From Prevotella sp. (GTDB lineage Bacteria; Bacteroidota; Bacteroidia; Bacteroidales; Bacteroidaceae): a stretch of DNA of 39,988 nucleotides. Shown piece by piece: positions 1 to 8,202 of this stretch. Below the pieces are notes generated by a model, which searched no databases, was not told the DNA's origin, and saw only the letters and a program-made list of their open reading frames with translations. The DNA is taken from the NCBI GenBank assembly GCA_003483565.1, contig DMYZ01000196.1, positions 1 to 39,988 of the forward strand, in the 5' to 3' direction. Position 1 is the stretch's first letter. Each line of letters opens with the position of its first letter. The position numbers and the translations under genes were made by a program.

Positions 1-386
1 CGCTGGCCACTACAAGTGACTATATCAGCCATACCCAAATCGGCAAGCAGCTGCTTATAATTAAACTTACCATAGAACTTGTCCACTTCTGGTATTTCTT
101 TTTCCAGCTCCTTTTGATATCTTTGAGAAAGACAGCCCATAACATAAAGTTTATTAAGTCTGCCTTCATTCTTTCTATTCACAAATTCGAGGATCATATT
201 GATACTCTCCTCTTTTGCACTTTCAATAAAACCACAAGTATTAATGACAGCAATTTCGCCTTGGGGGTTCTTGCTGTCATGAACACAATGATAGCCATTA
301 ACCTCAAACTGCTTCATTAAGAGTTCACTATCTACAAGATTTTTTGAACACCCTAATGATACAATATCTATCTGATTTTTCTTCAT
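1..386 (-). CDS. rimO: RimO, ribosomal protein S12 methylthiotransferase (N-terminal part, runs off window)
   Basis: The first 128 codons are present; the rest lies beyond the left edge. RimO is a radical-SAM enzyme that adds a methylthio group to the conserved aspartate of ribosomal protein S12. The visible part is the MTTase N-terminal domain, starting MKKNQIDIVSLGCSKN. Its three cluster-ligand cysteines appear to be Cys13 (LGCSKN), Cys51 (NTCGF) and Cys85 (MGCLSQRY), the spacing expected for the auxiliary 4Fe-4S cluster. The radical-SAM CxxxCxxC motif would lie outside the window. The ATG at 384-386 opens 42 nt after the ftsY stop, so the two are probably co-transcribed. MiaB shares this domain, but the SLGCSKN start and the ftsY neighbourhood favour RimO. 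Confidence 0.93.
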   Translation of the reverse strand, partial: MKKNQIDIVSLGCSKNLVDSELLMKQFEVNGYHCVHDSKNPQGEIAVINTCGFIESAKEESINMILEFVNRKNEGRLNKLYVMGCLSQRYQKELEKEIPEVDKFYGKFNYKQLLADLGMADIVTCSGQ

Positions 387-428
387 AATATTATCTATGT
401 CGAGAGAGCTCTCTCCCAATATCAAGAT

Positions 429-1385
429 CTACTCTTTTTTAAACAAAGAATCAACAAATTCAGTTTTATTAAAAAGCTGTAAATCCTCCATTCCTTCACC
501 AAGTCCTATATATTTGACAGGAACTTTAAGCTGGTCACTAATGCCAATGACAACGCCGCCTTTAGCTGTTCCATCAAGTTTAGTAATAGCAAGACTAGTT
601 ATATCCGTAACCTTAGAGAATTGTTTAGCTTGTTCAAAAGCATTCTGCCCAGTACTACCATCAAGCACCAGCAAGATTTCATCAGGAGCTGTAGGCATAA
701 CCTTCTTCATGACGTCCTTAATCTTCTTCAATTCATTCATTAATCCGATTTTATTATGCAAACGTCCTGCTGTATCAATAAGTACAACATCTGCGTCATT
801 AGCTTTTGCGCTCTGAAGAGTATCAAATGCAACAGATGCAGGATCAGATCCCTGTTGCTGTTTTATCACTGGCACACCGACACGTTCTCCCCATATACTT
901 ATTTGCTCGACAGCTGCAGCACGGAAAGTATCAGCAGCACCAAGATAAACCTTTTTACCAGCTTTCTTGAATTGATAAGCTAATTTGCCAATAGTAGTAG
1001 TTTTTCCTACCCCATTGACCCCCACGACAAGAATAACATAAGGTTTACGAGCAGCAGGAAGTTCCCAATTCGAATTATCATCTGAATTATTTTCTGAAAG
1101 TAATCCAGCTATTTCATCTCGCAAAATTACATTTAATTCAGAAGTAGACACATATTTGTCATTGGCCACGCGAACTTCAATACGATTGATAATTTTAACA
1201 GTAGTATCAACACCGACATCAGAAGTGATAAGTATTTCTTCCAATTCATCAAGAACATCATCATCCACTTTTGACTTGCCGGCAATGGCACGTGTCAATT
1301 TATTCAACACACTTTCCTTGGTTTTTTCAAGTCCCTTGTCAAGTGTCTCTTTCTTTTTCTTATTAAATAATCCGAATAAAGCCAT
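429..1385 (-). CDS. ftsY: FtsY, signal recognition particle receptor
   Basis: This is the SRP receptor GTPase, which docks ribosome-nascent chain-SRP complexes at the inner membrane for co-translational insertion. The 318 residues begin with a short basic segment (MALFGLFNKKKKET) and the helical N domain. The GTPase G domain follows: P-loop GVNGVGKTT at about residues 122-130, then DTFRAAA, DTAGR and TKLDGTAKGG. The long acidic A domain of enterobacterial FtsY is missing, as is usual in this phylum. The gene lies between the ribosomal operon and rimO, a typical Bacteroidetes order. A perfect hairpin separates it from the upstream DUF4295 gene, and a TATCTTTG box sits 16 nt before the ATG, so it may have its own promoter. 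Confidence 0.97.
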   Translation of the reverse strand: MALFGLFNKKKKETLDKGLEKTKESVLNKLTRAIAGKSKVDDDVLDELEEILITSDVGVDTTVKIINRIEVRVANDKYVSTSELNVILRDEIAGLLSENNSDDNSNWELPAARKPYVILVVGVNGVGKTTTIGKLAYQFKKAGKKVYLGAADTFRAAAVEQISIWGERVGVPVIKQQQGSDPASVAFDTLQSAKANDADVVLIDTAGRLHNKIGLMNELKKIKDVMKKVMPTAPDEILLVLDGSTGQNAFEQAKQFSKVTDITSLAITKLDGTAKGGVVIGISDQLKVPVKYIGLGEGMEDLQLFNKTEFVDSLFKKE

Positions 1386-1401
1386 AATCCAATATTTTAT
1401 G

Positions 1402-1409
1402 CAAAGATA
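1402..1409 (-). promoter_or_regulatory. Candidate -7 box for ftsY
   Basis: The minus strand reads TATCTTTG, matching the Bacteroidetes TAnnTTTG consensus, 16 nt upstream of the ftsY ATG. No TTTG -33 element is visible at the right spacing because that stretch is occupied by the terminator hairpin. Support is therefore partial, and read-through from the ribosomal operon is the alternative. Confidence 0.5.
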
Positions 1410-1413
1410 ACAA

Positions 1414-1450
1414 AAAAAGTCGTATTCTTATTTGAAGAATACGACTTTTT
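1414..1450 (-). terminator. Hairpin terminator after the rpmB-rpmG-DUF4295 operon
   Basis: A perfect 16-bp inverted repeat (arms 1414-1429 and 1435-1450) has a 5-nt loop. The stem starts with A5 and ends with T5, followed on the minus strand by further T residues. It lies 25 nt past the DUF4295 stop and before ftsY, fitting an intrinsic terminator or attenuator. Confidence 0.8.
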
Positions 1451-1475
1451 ATATGTCAATAAATAATTTACTTAC

Positions 1476-1631
1476 TTATTTAAAGAAATCTTTAACAGCC
1501 TCATTAAGTACCATCTGCTCATCAAAAACATAAGCACCTGTCTTAGGGCTCTTAACCATCTTAATTACCTTTGAATATGCGCGACCATCCGTAGAACCTT
1601 CATGGAGGGTAGCGACCGCTTTCTTTGCCAT
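1476..1631 (-). CDS. DUF4295 family small protein of the ribosomal L28-L33 operon
   Basis: This 51-residue protein begins MAKKAVATLHEGSTDGRAYS and ends in VKDFFK. It matches my memory of the DUF4295 family, which is found in Bacteroidetes directly after rpmB and rpmG. It is basic at the N-terminus with no membrane segment, consistent with a ribosome-associated protein, though I know of no proven function. It starts 21 nt after the rpmG stop in the same direction and is followed by the perfect hairpin, so it is the last gene of the rpmB-rpmG-DUF4295 operon. MAKKA- starts are shared by this gene and rpmG, so their first bases are similar. Confidence 0.88.
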   Translation of the reverse strand: MAKKAVATLHEGSTDGRAYSKVIKMVKSPKTGAYVFDEQMVLNEAVKDFFK

Positions 1632-1652
1632 ATCTTAGATGTATTAATATTA

Positions 1653-1841
1653 TTACTTTATCTCCTTGTGAAGAGTCATCTTCTTAAGGATTGGATTATA
1701 TTTCATGAGCTCAAGACGCTCAGGACTGTTCTTACGATTTTTTGTCGTAACATAGCGGCTTGTTCCAGGCAGACCGCTGTTTTTCATTTCAGTACATTCA
1801 AGAATGACCTGAACTCTATTTCCTTTAGCTTTCTTTGCCAT
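1653..1841 (-). CDS. rpmG: 50S ribosomal protein L33
   Basis: This 62-residue large-subunit protein starts MAKKAKGNRVQVILECTEMK and contains the family signature SRYVTTKNRKNSPERLELMKYNP. The paired CxxC motifs that hold zinc in some L33 proteins are absent; only Cys16 is present, so this is the zinc-independent form. The gene lies 5 nt downstream of rpmB and 21 nt upstream of DUF4295. It is probably translated from one mRNA with both, driven by the promoter before rpmB. No second L33 copy is seen in the window. Confidence 0.97.
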   Translation of the reverse strand: MAKKAKGNRVQVILECTEMKNSGLPGTSRYVTTKNRKNSPERLELMKYNPILKKMTLHKEIK

Positions 1842-1846
1842 GATAA

Positions 1847-2110
1847 TTATTCTCCTATAACTTTAATGTCCTTCCAATCACAATAGCCTTTGGCTACGGC
1901 ATTTTTCAAGGCAAAGTCAAGACCTACTTTATTTATTAGACGAAGACCAGCAGCACTGATCTTCAGACTAATCCAACAACCTTCTTCAACATAGAAGAAT
2001 TTTTTGTTGAAAAGATTAACATCAAAGCTTTTCTTTGTATGATGCTTTGAGTGAGACACATTGCAACCTAACTGTGCCTTCTTACCTGTAATCTGACAAA
2101 TCTTAGACAT
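1847..2110 (-). CDS. rpmB: 50S ribosomal protein L28
   Basis: This 87-residue L28 starts MSKICQITGKKAQLGCNVSHSKHHTKK, with the usual S/C-x-C-T/x-TGK start and the basic HSKHHTKK stretch. The C-terminal half carries a conserved helix-turn region (SAAGLRLINKVGLDFAL). L28 sits in the large subunit near the exit site and is required for subunit joining. It is the first gene of the operon with rpmG and DUF4295. A -33/-7 promoter lies about 52 nt upstream of its ATG. Length is at the upper end of the family's normal range. Confidence 0.97.
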   Translation of the reverse strand: MSKICQITGKKAQLGCNVSHSKHHTKKSFDVNLFNKKFFYVEEGCWISLKISAAGLRLINKVGLDFALKNAVAKGYCDWKDIKVIGE

Positions 2111-2162
2111 CTCTATCTGTAATTTTCTAATTCGTTAATTGATACTTATTCCAAACAGCATG

Positions 2163-2193
2163 CAAAATTACAAACTTTTTACTAATAAGCAAA
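2163..2193 (-). promoter_or_regulatory. Promoter of the rpmB operon
   Basis: On the minus strand TTTG (2190-2193) is followed after 19 nt by TAATTTTG (2163-2170). This matches the Bacteroidetes primary sigma -33/-7 pair, upstream of rpmB. Confidence 0.75.
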
Positions 2194-2198
2194 ATAAT

Positions 2199-2224
2199 AC
2201 TTAAAAGAATTATCTTTTTTAAGT
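2199..2224 (-). terminator. Probable terminator after pncC
   Basis: An AT-rich stem pairs ACTTAAAAGA (2199-2208) with TCTTTTTTAAGT (2213-2224). On the minus strand it is followed by ATTATTTT. It lies just past the pncC stop and next to the rpmB promoter. The stem is weak and slightly imperfect. Confidence 0.5.
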
Positions 2225-2245
2225 TTTTTTTTCTTTTAAGCCATA

Positions 2246-2749
2246 CTATACCTCTTCTAAATGCTGTTCCTTTAAGAATTCAAGAAACAGATGAAGGACT
2301 TTATTAGTGGCAATAGACAAATTTACATCACGCCCATAATTACCTGTCAGCTTGAAAGTATGGATATCATCTTTACTACCATAGCCCAACCAAATTGTCC
2401 CTACAGGAATTTCCTTAGATCCTCCTGTAGGTCCGGCAATACCAGTTGCAGAAACGGCATAGTCTACTCCAAGAGCCTTAATAGCTCCAAGCACCATTTC
2501 CTTAGCAACCTCTTCGCATACCGCAGTTTGCTCCTCTAGTACTTGATGGCTTACACCAAGCAAGTTTTCTTTTACCTCATTAGTATAAGATACGACCCCC
2601 CCCTTAAAATAATCGGACGCACCAGATACGGCAATAATAGCCTCAGCAATTCTACCTCCGGTACAACTTTCCGCTGTACCAAAAGTTTTTCCTTTACTAT
2701 ATAATAAATCCTGAATTTGCTTACTTAATACTTTTGTTTCTAATTCCAT
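2246..2749 (-). CDS. pncC: PncC / CinA C-terminal family nicotinamide-nucleotide amidohydrolase
   Basis: This 167-residue protein is a stand-alone CinA C-terminal domain. Characterised members hydrolyse nicotinamide mononucleotide to nicotinate mononucleotide, feeding the pyridine nucleotide cycle. The signature GTAESCTGG lies at residues 24-32, with Ser28 as the likely catalytic serine. SGASDYFKGGVVSYTNEVK follows, then ATGIAGPTGG and VGTIW. The N-terminal molybdopterin-binding-like domain of full CinA is absent. The gene starts 1 nt after the tsaD stop codon ends, so it is the third gene of a map-tsaD-pncC operon. An NMN deamidase role is known for the family but not shown here. Confidence 0.92.
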   Translation of the reverse strand: MELETKVLSKQIQDLLYSKGKTFGTAESCTGGRIAEAIIAVSGASDYFKGGVVSYTNEVKENLLGVSHQVLEEQTAVCEEVAKEMVLGAIKALGVDYAVSATGIAGPTGGSKEIPVGTIWLGYGSKDDIHTFKLTGNYGRDVNLSIATNKVLHLFLEFLKEQHLEEV

Positions 2750-2750
2750 T

Positions 2751-3782
2751 TTATTCTAATGTTACTTTTGAAAAAGCTGGTTTATCAATACTACAGAAAT
2801 CATGGTCCTTATATTTGAAGGTACCCACACACGCTATCATCGCTGCATTATCTGTAGTATAACTGAATTTAGGTATATATATAGTCCAGCCATATTTTGC
2901 AGCATGTTCCTTGAAGGCATTGCGTAAACCAGTATTAGCCGATACTCCACCAGCTACACCCACATGAGTAATCTTTGTGTCATTGACCGCCATACGCAAT
3001 TTCTTCATCAGTATATCTACAACAGTATATTCAAGACTTGCAGCAAGGTCTTCCTTATGGTGCTCTACGAAATCAGGGTCCTCTTTCACCCATTTTTGAA
3101 GGCTATACAGGAAGGATGTCTTCAAACCAGAAAAACTATAATTTAGTCCGGGTATATTGGGTTCTGAAAACTTGAAAGCATTAGGGTTACCTTTACGAGC
3201 AAGTTTATCAATGATAGGTCCACCTGGATATCCCAGGCCCATTACTTTCGAACATTTATCAATAGCCTCACCTGCTGCGTCGTCAATGGTCTGTCCCAGA
3301 ATCTGCATATCGTTATAAGCATTTACTTTCACGATCTGACTATTTCCACCCGAAACCAAAAGGCACAAAAAAGGATATGGGGGCACTGTGTTATCATCCT
3401 CTTCTGATTTAATAAAATGTGCCATGACATGCCCTTGCAGATGATTAACATCTATCATAGGGATATCAAGAGAACGCGCAAACCCCTTGGCAAAGCTGAC
3501 TCCGACAAGGAGAGATCCCATCAGTCCCGGGCCACGTGTAAAAGCGACAGCACTCAACTGTTCTTTCGTAACACCGGCTCTTTTCAAGGCCTGATCAACA
3601 ACAGGTACGACATTCTGCTGATGTGCGCGTGAAGCCAATTCTGGAACAACACCTCCATATGCACGATGTACTTCCTGCGAAGCAGTAATATTGCTTAAAA
3701 GAACACCATTTTTCATTACAGCCGCAGATGTATCATCACAGCTGCTTTCCAAACCCAATATATATATATCTTGATCCAACAT
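2751..3782 (-). CDS. tsaD: TsaD, tRNA threonylcarbamoyladenosine transferase subunit
   Basis: TsaD is the catalytic Kae1-type subunit that transfers threonylcarbamoyl onto A37 of ANN-reading tRNAs, working with TsaB, TsaE and TsaC. The 343 residues start with the ASKHA phosphate-1 motif (LGLESSCDDTSAA). VVPELASRAH follows, then the metal-binding His114 and His118 (NHLQGHVMAH), SGGNSQIV, and a C-terminal GGVSAN motif (VAGGVSANTGLR) with YTTDNAAMIA. The gene starts 1 nt after the map stop and is followed by pncC with a similarly small gap, indicating a tight operon. One target type, a tRNA-Thr, is present elsewhere in the window. Length and motifs are complete. Confidence 0.97.
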   Translation of the reverse strand: MLDQDIYILGLESSCDDTSAAVMKNGVLLSNITASQEVHRAYGGVVPELASRAHQQNVVPVVDQALKRAGVTKEQLSAVAFTRGPGLMGSLLVGVSFAKGFARSLDIPMIDVNHLQGHVMAHFIKSEEDDNTVPPYPFLCLLVSGGNSQIVKVNAYNDMQILGQTIDDAAGEAIDKCSKVMGLGYPGGPIIDKLARKGNPNAFKFSEPNIPGLNYSFSGLKTSFLYSLQKWVKEDPDFVEHHKEDLAASLEYTVVDILMKKLRMAVNDTKITHVGVAGGVSANTGLRNAFKEHAAKYGWTIYIPKFSYTTDNAAMIACVGTFKYKDHDFCSIDKPAFSKVTLE

Positions 3783-3783
3783 T

Positions 3784-4644
3784 TTAGTATGATAAAATCT
3801 CTACACCCTGTTCTGTCATAAGGAACGTATGCTCCCACTGTGCCGAAGGCTTTTCATCACCAGAAATAATTTCCCATCCATACGGATCATCAGCATCAAG
3901 GAACACTTGCCACGTACCCATATTTATCATAGGTTCAATGGTAAAAGTCATCCCCGGTACAAGGAGCATTCCGGTATTTTTATGTCCATAATGCAAGACA
4001 TCCGGTTCCTCATGCATAGCCAGTCCCACACCATGACCACAAAGATCGCGGACAACCCCATAACCATATTTTTCAGCATGTTGCTGGATAGCATGCCCTA
4101 TATCCCCCAGAAAGCCATAAGGCTTTGCAGCCTCGGCTCCAAGATCAAGGCATTCTTTAGTGACCCGCACAAGCTGTTCTTTCTCTGGTGTTGTCTCTCC
4201 AATAATAAACATGCGGGAAGCATCGCCATAATAGCCTTTATAATCAAGGGTCATATCAACGTTAACAATATCTCCGGCCTTCAGTACATCTTCCTTTTTA
4301 GGAATACCATGACAAACCACTTCATTAATGCTGGTACATACACTTTTGGGGAAACCTTCATAATTAAGGCATGAAGGGTGACAGTCATGGTCTTTACAAT
4401 ATTGCATGCAGACATCATCAATATCCAGTGTAGTCATGCCTTCATGAATTTCAGCAGCCACAGCATCCAGACAACCCGTATTTAACTTTCCTGCAATACG
4501 AATGCCCTCAATTTGCTCAGAAGTTCTTACCATATCTCGCGTAGGCACTTCCTTGCCTTTATTTTCCCAATACATCACCTTTTTATCAAGTTCTGTCAAA
4601 GGTTGACCTGACAGGCAATGCCATCTTCTTTTCTTCTTGAACAT
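3784..4644 (-). CDS. map: Methionine aminopeptidase, type I, with N-terminal extension
   Basis: This cytosolic enzyme removes the initiator methionine from nascent proteins. The dinuclear metal ligands are all present and spaced as in E. coli MetAP: Asp130 and Asp141 (VNVDMTLDYKGYYGDASRMF), His204 (CGHGVG), Glu237 (FTIEPM) and Glu271 (EHTFLMT). An extra 35-40 residues precede the catalytic fold (MFKKKRRWHCLSGQPLTELD), making 286 residues against about 264 for the E. coli enzyme. The extension is basic and has one cysteine, so it is not a classic zinc finger; it could help ribosome binding, which is inference. The gene leads the map-tsaD-pncC operon from a good promoter. Confidence 0.96.
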   Translation of the reverse strand: MFKKKRRWHCLSGQPLTELDKKVMYWENKGKEVPTRDMVRTSEQIEGIRIAGKLNTGCLDAVAAEIHEGMTTLDIDDVCMQYCKDHDCHPSCLNYEGFPKSVCTSINEVVCHGIPKKEDVLKAGDIVNVDMTLDYKGYYGDASRMFIIGETTPEKEQLVRVTKECLDLGAEAAKPYGFLGDIGHAIQQHAEKYGYGVVRDLCGHGVGLAMHEEPDVLHYGHKNTGMLLVPGMTFTIEPMINMGTWQVFLDADDPYGWEIISGDEKPSAQWEHTFLMTEQGVEILSY

Positions 4645-4666
4645 ATTATAATTTTTATCCTTTGTG

Positions 4667-4697
4667 CAAAGGTAACATAATCAATAAGATTAACAAA
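4667..4697 (-). promoter_or_regulatory. Promoter of the map-tsaD-pncC operon
   Basis: On the minus strand TTTG (4694-4697), a 19-nt spacer and TACCTTTG (4667-4674) lie 22 nt upstream of the map ATG. Both elements and their spacing fit the Bacteroidetes consensus. Confidence 0.75.
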
Positions 4698-4777
4698 ATA
4701 AAATAGAATTATTTTTGTCAACCGACAATTTCATGGTTTATCTGAAAATTATTGTAAATAACAAGAATGTTTGCATT

Positions 4778-5398
4778 TCATCTTTTCAAAAACTTCCTCA
4801 CCATTACAGTCCAGTCTTCTTTTTTTTGTGGGCAAAGACTTAAAATGCCCAAATCACTGGCAGCAGTAATGTTACGTGGGCTATCATCAACGAAAAGAGT
4901 CTCTTCTGGCCGAATAACTTCTTTCATCAGTATATTACGAAAGAACATCTTATCAGGCTTCATTAATCCCCACTCATAACTCCTATACATAGCATCAAAA
5001 TAATCAGCAATAGAGCCGCCTTTACCATCAAAATCGCTCTCAGCCCATTTTTGCATAAACTGATTTGTATTGGAAGCCAGGATAACACGATATCCCTTTA
5101 GACGCAACTGGGAAATAAAATCAAGATAATGCTGAGGAACATCCTTACGATAACCCAACCATGCCCATTGGCATTCATCCCAGGTAAGTTTCCTCCCCAC
5201 TTCCACGGATAACAATTTGCAAAATTCTTCATCTGTGATCTTTCCTTCTTCCAGATCTCCAAAGAACCCACTCTGTACATAAGAATTCAAACGCTTGCCC
5301 GCATCGCTTAATCCTAACTTCTCAAATCGTCTTGTGGCTTCACCATCATTAATTCTCATGATAACACCTCCAAGATCTAATAAAATGTTCTTTATCAT
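4778..5398 (-). CDS. HAD-superfamily hydrolase, YihX-like (HAD-IA variant 3)
   Basis: This 206-residue HAD phosphatase has a helical cap after motif I. Motif I reads NILLDLGGVIM: the nucleophile is Asp8, but the usual second aspartate is Gly10. The same DLG pattern occurs in the YihX/epoxide-hydrolase-like branch. Motif II is probably ASNTN, motif III the lysine in GLMKPDKMFF, and motif IV FVDDSPRNI. The YihX branch includes sugar-1-phosphate phosphatases, but the substrate here cannot be read from sequence. The gene begins 9 nt after the metH stop and is likely the last gene of the DUF4375-smpB-metH operon. The frame is intact. Confidence 0.85.
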   Translation of the reverse strand: MIKNILLDLGGVIMRINDGEATRRFEKLGLSDAGKRLNSYVQSGFFGDLEEGKITDEEFCKLLSVEVGRKLTWDECQWAWLGYRKDVPQHYLDFISQLRLKGYRVILASNTNQFMQKWAESDFDGKGGSIADYFDAMYRSYEWGLMKPDKMFFRNILMKEVIRPEETLFVDDSPRNITAASDLGILSLCPQKKEDWTVMVRKFLKR

Positions 5399-5407
5399 AG
5401 TATTCTC

Positions 5408-8176
5408 TTATTCATCAAACAAATCCAGTTTATTTCTACGAGCCTCATCAAGAGGAATGAATTTCAACTGTTCCTGTTGATAATCAGAACGCAGGCGTCT
5501 ATACTTCTCATTTAATTTCTTCCCATAGTCAGATTTTTCATCCTCATTAAGCAATTTAGATGCAATAACAGGATTCTGCGATGCATCCTTCATCCACACC
5601 ACAGGACCACCATAAACGGGAGCTATCTTCAAAGCTACATACAACTGACTTGTTGAAGCTCCACCAATCATAATCGGTATTTCAAGGTGCGCCTTGCGGA
5701 GTTCAATAGCCACATTAACCATTTCTTCCAAAGAAGGAGTTATCAGCCCACTAAGTCCAATAAGATCAACTTCTTTTTCAATAGCTTTCTTCACAATCTG
5801 TTCAGCAGGAACCATCACTCCCATATCAATAACCTCATAGTTATTACATGCCATAACTACCGCTACAATATTTTTGCCAATATCATGAACATCCCCTTTT
5901 ACCGTAGCTAAAAGGATTTTACCTGCTTTAGAGGACCCTTCAGTCTTCTCCTTTTCAATGGATGGTTGGAGTATTGTCACAGCCTGCTTCATCGTCCGAG
6001 CTGTTTTCACCACTTGCGGCAGAAACATCTTGCCTGCACCAAAGAGTTCTCCTACTTGATTCATACCCGACATCAAAGGACCTTCAATAATATTCACAGC
6101 ATGAGGGTATTTACCAAGAGCCTCCTCAAGATCTTCTTTCAGATAATCTCCAATCCCTTTACGCAAAGCATAAGCCAATCGGTTATCAAGAGAATCTTTT
6201 CTCCACGCATAATTTTCAGAAGCATCAGAAACATATTTTCCAGACTTTACTGCCATTTTATTTGCATCCTGCCTGTTTTTAATTTTGTCAGCCAGCTCTA
6301 TTAGCTTCTCTGAAGCATCTTTACGCCTGTTAAGCACAACATCCTCAATAATATTAAGATCAGCAGCAGGAATATCTGAATATGTAACTTTTGCAGACGG
6401 GTTGACAATACCAAAATCCATGCCCTGTCCTATAGCATAATAAAGAAATACAGCATGCATAGCCTCACGGATATAATTAATGCCACGAAAAGAGAAACTC
6501 AAATTGCTCACGCCGCCACTGACATGAGCTCCAGGAAGATTTTTCTTTATCCATCCTGTAGCCTTAATGAAATCAACAGCATAATTATCATGTTCTTCCA
6601 TACCTGTTGCTATAGAAAGAACATTCGGATCAAAAATGATGTCCAGAGGATTCATTCCGACAACCTTTGTCAATAGATAATAGGCTCTCTGTGCTATTTC
6701 TATCTTTCTTTCATAAGTTATAGCCTGTCCCTTTTCATCAAAGCACATTACTACACAAGCTGCTCCAAATCGTTTTACCTCACGAGCATGAGCTATAAAT
6801 TCAGTTTCTCCATTTTTGAGTGAAATGGAATTAACAATACATTTACCCTGACAGCACTTCAACCCTGCTATAATAACATCCCACTTGCTGGAATCAATCA
6901 TAACAGGAACCTTAACAATATCCGGTTCGCCGGCAATAAGATTAAGAAAATTAACCATTTCCGCCTTGGCATCAAGCAAGGCGTCATCCATATTTATATC
7001 AATGACGAGAGCACCGTCCTCCACTTCCTTACGAGCTACAGAGGCTGCTTCGTCATATTTTTTTTCTTTAATCAATCGCAGGAATTTCCTACTACCAGCC
7101 ACATTACAGCGCTCGCCTACATTTACGAAACGAACTTCTGATGTCACATCTAAAAGTTCAAGTCCGGACAACCACATTGTCTTAGAATAGTTTAAAGGAA
7201 CATGTGGCTTCTTTCCTTCAGTGAAAGAAGGATATTTTGCGATAAATTCATCTGTGGTACCACAACATCCCCCTACGATATTTACAAGTCCTTCATTCAC
7301 CAGTTCTGCCATCTTAGAAGCCATCGTCTCTGGCGTCTCATCATAAAGTCCCATAGCATTAGGTAAACCGGCATTAGGATGGCAGGTAATATAAAAAGGA
7401 GCCTTTGCAGACAGCTCCTTAATAAAAGGCTTCATTTGATCAGCACCGAAACCGCAGTTAAAACCTATAGAAAAAATAGGATAAGAAGACATGGTCGCAA
7501 GTAGAGCGCCTATAGTCTGCCCACTCAATGTTCTTCCGGCAAGATCGCTGACTGTGAAACTCACCATAACCGGAAGATCAAGATGATATTTAGCCATAGT
7601 CTGAACGCAGGCATCAATAGCAGCTTTAGCATTCAAGGTATCAAAGACAGTTTCTACAAGAAGCGCATCCACTCCTCCTTCAATAAGCCCTTCTATTTCT
7701 TCACAGTATGCATCAAAGAGTTCATCATAAGTAATCTCGCGCACTGCAGGGTTGCTTACATCAGGGCTCATTGAACAAGTTTTATTTGTTGGTCCTATAT
7801 CTCCGCATACAAAGCGCGGTTTATCCGCAGTAGAATAATGATCTGCACATCTTCTGGCGATTTCAGCACCCTGACGAGCGATCTCTCTACTGTAATTTTC
7901 AAGCTTATAGTCAGCTTCAGATATGCGCTGAGAGGAAAAAGTGTTTGTAGTGATCAAATCAGCTCCCGCTTTAAGATAGCGGTTATGAATATCCTCAATA
8001 ATATCAGGACGAGTAATATTAAGCATATCATTATTGCCCTTCATCAAGACAGATGAATGCTTAAATCTCTCTCCCTGGAAATCTGCTTCCTGAAGATGAT
8101 AGGACTGAATCATGGTACCCATCGCCCCATCAAGGATCAGCACTCGTTGCTTTATCACATTTTGAAGTCTATTCAT
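5408..8176 (-). CDS. metH: Cobalamin-dependent methionine synthase lacking the reactivation domain
   Basis: MetH transfers a methyl group from 5-methyltetrahydrofolate to homocysteine through cobalamin. The protein has 922 residues from the ATG at 8174-8176; an upstream in-frame TTG at 8194 is less likely. Domain order is homocysteine binding (about 1-320, zinc cysteines in GFNCGFG and GGCCGTT), pterin binding (about 350-610), helical cap, and B12 binding with VKGDVHDIGKN and its cobalt-ligand histidine, plus SGLITPSL and IGGAST. It stops at LDLFDE, where E. coli MetH (1,227 residues) continues into an AdoMet-binding reactivation domain. As I recall, Bacteroidetes often encode that domain separately; no such gene is in this window. 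It lies 26 nt after smpB in the same operon. Confidence 0.95.
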   Translation of the reverse strand: MNRLQNVIKQRVLILDGAMGTMIQSYHLQEADFQGERFKHSSVLMKGNNDMLNITRPDIIEDIHNRYLKAGADLITTNTFSSQRISEADYKLENYSREIARQGAEIARRCADHYSTADKPRFVCGDIGPTNKTCSMSPDVSNPAVREITYDELFDAYCEEIEGLIEGGVDALLVETVFDTLNAKAAIDACVQTMAKYHLDLPVMVSFTVSDLAGRTLSGQTIGALLATMSSYPIFSIGFNCGFGADQMKPFIKELSAKAPFYITCHPNAGLPNAMGLYDETPETMASKMAELVNEGLVNIVGGCCGTTDEFIAKYPSFTEGKKPHVPLNYSKTMWLSGLELLDVTSEVRFVNVGERCNVAGSRKFLRLIKEKKYDEAASVARKEVEDGALVIDINMDDALLDAKAEMVNFLNLIAGEPDIVKVPVMIDSSKWDVIIAGLKCCQGKCIVNSISLKNGETEFIAHAREVKRFGAACVVMCFDEKGQAITYERKIEIAQRAYYLLTKVVGMNPLDIIFDPNVLSIATGMEEHDNYAVDFIKATGWIKKNLPGAHVSGGVSNLSFSFRGINYIREAMHAVFLYYAIGQGMDFGIVNPSAKVTYSDIPAADLNIIEDVVLNRRKDASEKLIELADKIKNRQDANKMAVKSGKYVSDASENYAWRKDSLDNRLAYALRKGIGDYLKEDLEEALGKYPHAVNIIEGPLMSGMNQVGELFGAGKMFLPQVVKTARTMKQAVTILQPSIEKEKTEGSSKAGKILLATVKGDVHDIGKNIVAVVMACNNYEVIDMGVMVPAEQIVKKAIEKEVDLIGLSGLITPSLEEMVNVAIELRKAHLEIPIMIGGASTSQLYVALKIAPVYGGPVVWMKDASQNPVIASKLLNEDEKSDYGKKLNEKYRRLRSDYQQEQLKFIPLDEARRNKLDLFDE

Positions 8177-8202
8177 TGCCTTACCATTTTTCAAACAGAA
8201 TC

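Noticed and set aside
8177..8194. Upstream TTG start for metH
   Set aside because: ATG at 8174-8176 gives an N-terminus (MNRLQNVIKQRVLILDGAMG) that fits the MetH family directly. The TTG would add six poorly conserved residues.
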